Source of the DNA: RYN-133 sp036497285 | GTDB lineage: Bacteria; Actinomycetota; Actinomycetes; Mycobacteriales; Jatrophihabitantaceae | Assembly (NCBI GenBank): GCA_036497285.1 | Contig: DASXJR010000061.1 | Span: 35,910 to 99,909 of the forward strand | DNA: 64,000 nucleotides | Direction of reading: 5' to 3' | Shown here: one piece after another, positions 61,331 through 64,000 of the stretch | Position numbering within the stretch: the stretch's first letter is position 1 | How the letters are laid out: every line of letters starts with the position of its first letter | Notes under the pieces: generated by a model | The model's database searches: none | What the model was told of the DNA's origin: nothing | Seen by the model: the letters and a program-made list of their open reading frames with translations, nothing else | Translations under genes and position numbers: made by a program

Positions 61331-62233
61331 GTGCCCGCTGCTCCGACCGTGACCACGCTGCTCACGGCGTGGACCGTCCAGCCGCTCGCCATCGTGGCGG
61401 CCGTCACGGTGACGGGCTGGTACGCGCGCGGGGCCCGGCGGGGCGGCATCCGGCCCGGCCAGGCGGTGGTGTTCGTGGTCGGCATCGTGGCGCTGATCTG
61501 GGCGACGTGCGGGTTCGCCGGCGCCTATCTGAACGACCTGTTCTACGTCTGGACGGCCCAGCAGCTGGCTCTGCTGCTGGTCATCCCGTACCTGATCCTC
61601 GCGGGCGGACCGCTGCAACTGGCCCCGCGGCCGGTGCAGAGCCTGCTCGAGACGAGGTTCGTTCGGACGTTGGCCAACCCGCTCATCGGGCCTGCGCTCG
61701 TCCCTCTGCTGTCGGTCGTGCTGTTCTTCGGACCGTTACCCCGCTGGGCGATCGACGTGCCCGCCTTCGGCTGGATCGAGCAGCTGGTCGTCGTCATGAT
61801 CGGCTGCCTGATCGTGCTGCCGCTGGTCGGCGTCGGCAACATCCGGTCGTCGCTCGCCGTCGGGCTGTCGCTGGCGATCGGGTCCCTCGAACTGGTGGTC
61901 GACGCGCTGCCCGGCATCGCCCTGCGGCTGCACCGGACGCTCGCGACGTCCTACTTCGACTCCCGGGTGCAGCACGACTGGAGTCCGACGCCACTGCGCG
62001 ACCAGCAGATCGCCGGGGCCGTGCTGTGGTGCGTCGCCGAACTGCTGGACCTGCCGTTCCTGATCCTCGTGTTCCGGCAGTGGCTGAAGGCGGACGCGAA
62101 GGACGCGGCGGACATCGACGCGGTGCTCGATGCCGAGCGGGCGGCACGCGGTGAGGAGACCGACGACGAGACCCGCGACACCCCGTGGTGGCTCAGCGAT
62201 CCGTCGATGCAGGACCGCCTGCGGCGGCGCTGA
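61331..62233 (+). CDS. CtaG-family (caa3_CtaG) cytochrome c oxidase assembly-type membrane protein
   Basis: This is a 300-residue membrane protein with about seven to nine helices and a charged C-terminal tail. The pattern (WATCGFAGAYLNDLFYVWTAQQLALLLVIPYLILAGGPL, later WSPTPLRDQQIAGAVLWCVAELLDLPFL) is that of the caa3_CtaG family, linked to copper delivery and oxidase assembly in Bacillus. GTG 61331 avoids a long overlap with divergent rpiB. Its last 41 bases overlap the DUF952 gene. Confidence 0.85.
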   Translation: MPAAPTVTTLLTAWTVQPLAIVAAVTVTGWYARGARRGGIRPGQAVVFVVGIVALIWATCGFAGAYLNDLFYVWTAQQLALLLVIPYLILAGGPLQLAPRPVQSLLETRFVRTLANPLIGPALVPLLSVVLFFGPLPRWAIDVPAFGWIEQLVVVMIGCLIVLPLVGVGNIRSSLAVGLSLAIGSLELVVDALPGIALRLHRTLATSYFDSRVQHDWSPTPLRDQQIAGAVLWCVAELLDLPFLILVFRQWLKADAKDAADIDAVLDAERAARGEETDDETRDTPWWLSDPSMQDRLRRR

Positions 62234-62564
62234 ACACCCAGTCACCGGACGGGTCGCGCTCGAGGCGGTGCCGCCCGACCGCCGCGGCCGTCGGGATCGG
62301 CCCGTACACGTGCGGGAACTCCTCCCCCGCGCCGTAGCTGTCCTCGACCCGCAGCTCGGCCGGGACGTCGTCGGACTCGATCTCGACGACGATCAGGTCC
62401 GGCGCATCGCGGTAGAGCGCGTTCGCGACGCGGGCGACCTGCCCCGCGAACGAGAAGTGGACGAAGCCGTCCGCCGCGAACCCGGCCGGCAGGTACGCGC
62501 CGCGCTGCTCGGCCGCGGCCCAGTCGGACGGCGCGACGATGTGGAAGATCCGCACGTCCGCCAT
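62193..62564 (-). CDS. DUF952-family protein
   Basis: This 123-residue cytoplasmic protein matches the DUF952 pattern: IFHIVAPSDWAAAEQRGAYLP, DGFVHFSFAGQVARVAN, LIVVEIESDDVPAELRVED and FPHVYGPI. The family has no established function. It is convergent with and overlapping the CtaG-family gene. Confidence 0.9.
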   Translation of the reverse strand: MADVRIFHIVAPSDWAAAEQRGAYLPAGFAADGFVHFSFAGQVARVANALYRDAPDLIVVEIESDDVPAELRVEDSYGAGEEFPHVYGPIPTAAAVGRHRLERDPSGDWVFSAAAGGPASTDR

Positions 62565-62644
62565 CCTGGCAGCCGCCGTGCTGCTCCGTGCGACGAGAAT
62601 CCGGCCGGCGGAGTCGTCACGCGGAGCAGCAGGCGAGAAACGGC

Positions 62645-63835
62645 TCAGCTGCCGCCTGGGTTGAGCGTCACCTGGATCGGCTTGAAGCTCGACCCGGTCA
62701 CGTCCTGTCCCATCTTGCGCAGGTTCGCCAGCGCCTTCTGGGTGAACTCGTTGGTGTACGCCTCACCCTTCGGCGCTCCGCTGAGCACCGTCTGCCCATC
62801 GGCGTTCTTGGTCTTCTCGGCGATTTTGACGGTACGATCCCACGCCGCCTTGTCGACCATGCCGATGCCCTGCGGCGACGGCCACACGAGCTTGTTGACC
62901 TCGTTCATCTGCCACAGCTGGTGCGACGCGCCGAGCTTCGAACCGGCCTTGACCACCATGTCGCGGCAGTCGGTCGGGTTCTTCGCGCAGTAGATCCAGC
63001 CCTCGTAGCTCGCCGTCAGGAACTTGACCGTGGTGTTTTGGAAGGACGGGTCCTGCAGCTTGGTGGTGTTGGCCCAGACGGCGTCCTGCAGCATCGCCGT
63101 GCCGACCTGGTTCCAGTTGATCACGTTGAGGTCGGACGGCTGGTACAGCTTGCCGGTCGCTGGGTTCTTCGCCTCGAGCACCTGCGCGTACTCGTTGTAG
63201 ATCATCGCCTGCGCGGCGTCGATGTCGCCGGCGAGGAACGCGTTCATGTCGAACTGCTGCTGCACGATCTGGACGTCCTTGCCCGGGTCCAGTCCGTCCC
63301 TCGTCATGCCCGCGAACAGTTCGTACTCGTTGCCGAAGCCCCAGTCACCGACGACCTTGCCCTTGAGGTCGGCCACCGAGGTGATGTTGTTCTTCTTGAA
63401 CGAGATCTGCAGCGTCCCGGAGCGCTGGAACACCTGACCGACGTCGGTGATGTCGGCACCTTGCTCGCGAGACTGCAGCGCCTTCGGCACCCAAGCGATC
63501 GCGAAGTCCGCCGAGCCGCCGTCGTCGACAGTCGTCTGCGGCACCGTGTCCGTACCGGCCGGCTGGATAGTGACGTTGAGGTTCTGGTCGTTGTAGAACC
63601 CCTGCTTCAGCGCGGCGATGTAACCGGCGAACTGTGCCTGAGTCACCCACTGGAGCTGCAGGGTGACGTCCGCCGGCGCGGCGTTCGAGGTGGATTGACT
63701 GCCACCGCCCGCGGATGTGTTGGCACCGGTGCCCTTGTCGTTGCCGCTACTGCTGCAGGCGGCCACCAGCGCGGCAACTCCCGCGATCGCCGCGGCCGCC
63801 AGGCCGACCCGTGTCCTTCCGTTGATCCCCGTCAT
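62645..63835 (-). CDS. ABC transporter substrate-binding lipoprotein, NMT1/THI5-like
   Basis: This 396-residue exported lipoprotein has a signal peptide and lipobox LVAAC with Cys27, followed by a Gly/Ser/Asn linker. The mature domain starts VTLQLQWVTQAQFAGYIAALKQGFYNDQNLNVTI and contains DFAIAWVPKALQSREQGADI and VADLKGKVVGDWGFGNEYE, the NMT1/SsuA-like fold used for pyrimidine precursors, sulfonates, nitrate and similar small ligands. It lies downstream of a permease gene in the same direction. The ligand is not deducible; a thiamine-pyrimidine, riboflavin or hydantoin-type compound is possible. Confidence 0.88.
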   Translation of the reverse strand: MTGINGRTRVGLAAAAIAGVAALVAACSSSGNDKGTGANTSAGGGSQSTSNAAPADVTLQLQWVTQAQFAGYIAALKQGFYNDQNLNVTIQPAGTDTVPQTTVDDGGSADFAIAWVPKALQSREQGADITDVGQVFQRSGTLQISFKKNNITSVADLKGKVVGDWGFGNEYELFAGMTRDGLDPGKDVQIVQQQFDMNAFLAGDIDAAQAMIYNEYAQVLEAKNPATGKLYQPSDLNVINWNQVGTAMLQDAVWANTTKLQDPSFQNTTVKFLTASYEGWIYCAKNPTDCRDMVVKAGSKLGASHQLWQMNEVNKLVWPSPQGIGMVDKAAWDRTVKIAEKTKNADGQTVLSGAPKGEAYTNEFTQKALANLRKMGQDVTGSSFKPIQVTLNPGGS

Positions 63836-63897
63836 GCATTTCCTCCTGTTCGGTTACCGAATCGGCGACGCTGCCGACGGACGTGGCAATACAAAAA

Positions 63898-64000
63898 TCA
63901 GGTGGCCGGCGCCGCTCGGTTGCCGAGCGCAAGCCGCTCGAGCAGGAGTGCGCCGATATAGAAGATGAGTCCGAGGACGACCGCGCCAAGTACCGACGCC
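63898..64000 (-). CDS. ABC transporter permease, C-terminal fragment at window edge
   Basis: Reading leftward from the right edge, 33 complete codons before the TGA at 63898 encode ASVLGAVVLGLIFYIGALLL followed by ERLALGNRAAPAT. This is a last transmembrane helix and a short tail, as in SsuC/ThiX-type permeases (BPD_transp_1). The stop is 62 bases upstream of the binding-protein start, consistent with one operon. The rest of the gene lies outside. Confidence 0.7.
   Translation of the reverse strand, partial: ASVLGAVVLGLIFYIGALLLERLALGNRAAPAT

Overview
The window comes from a high-GC actinomycete. The evidence is GC-rich coding sequence throughout, many GTG starts, an ESX/type VII secretion locus with a mycosin, a complete mce operon, an F420-type PPOX oxidoreductase, a mycobacterial-type lysine 6-transaminase/Lrp pair and a Glu-type RpiB. 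The lack of PE/PPE genes and the mixture of serpin, mce and ESX suggest a non-mycobacterial lineage (Frankiales/Jatrophihabitans-like is a guess). I saw no rRNA, tRNA, CRISPR array or insertion sequence. No gene-free stretch exceeds 300 bases.

Layout. (1) 1-8.9 kb: ESX core, with eccC (cut by the left edge) divergent from eccD-mycP, which meets eccB tail-to-tail, and eccB divergent from eccE plus an unknown gene. A Ser/Thr kinase with a C-terminal PH-like domain follows (9.0-10.9 kb). (2) 11-20 kb: mixed metabolism and stress genes: DoxX-like protein, MarR/MFS pair with a readable operator, fused ThDP-dependent E1 dehydrogenase, Tat-signal serpin, amidohydrolase, alpha/beta hydrolase, and an orphan ParA with a small partner. 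(3) 20.2-29.3 kb: sugar-uptake and catabolic cluster: ABC importer without its ATPase, DeoR regulator, GH4 glycosidase, sugar kinase, AgaS-like SIS protein, tagatose/fructose phosphate kinase and class II aldolase. This reads best as a PTS-independent galactosamine/tagatose-type route. (4) 29.3-31 kb: small VOC, hydrolase and PPOX genes. (5) 31.1-37.4 kb: the most unusual part, a tightly overlapping three-gene operon. It encodes a 1149-residue DUF4157 (HELAH) protein that also carries a His-Gly/Asn-Ala-Cys pair typical of clan CD (caspase/CHAT-like) peptidases, a WD40-like propeller, and an AAA+ ATPase of the contractile-injection-system type. No sheath, tube or baseplate genes are present.

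(6) 37.5-47.5 kb: AlkA-like glycosylase, AbiEi/DUF559-like protein, a lysine-degradation operon (Lrp, lat, hglS), a lipoprotein, two SDRs, an AlkB-like dioxygenase and a CPA1 antiporter. (7) 47.7-60.4 kb: two divergent secreted proteins, a PucR-type regulator and a complete yrbEAB-mceABCDEF operon with two Mce-associated proteins; the MceG-type ATPase must be elsewhere. (8) 60.4-64 kb: a small unknown gene, a long hairpin, rpiB, a CtaG-family membrane protein, a DUF952 protein, and an NMT1/THI5-like binding protein downstream of an ABC permease cut by the right edge.

Several intergenic regions hold long inverted repeats (8971-8996, 16754-16818, 39377-39428, 47559-47584, 60688-60756). Two of them share a 13-mer, hinting at a dispersed repeat family.
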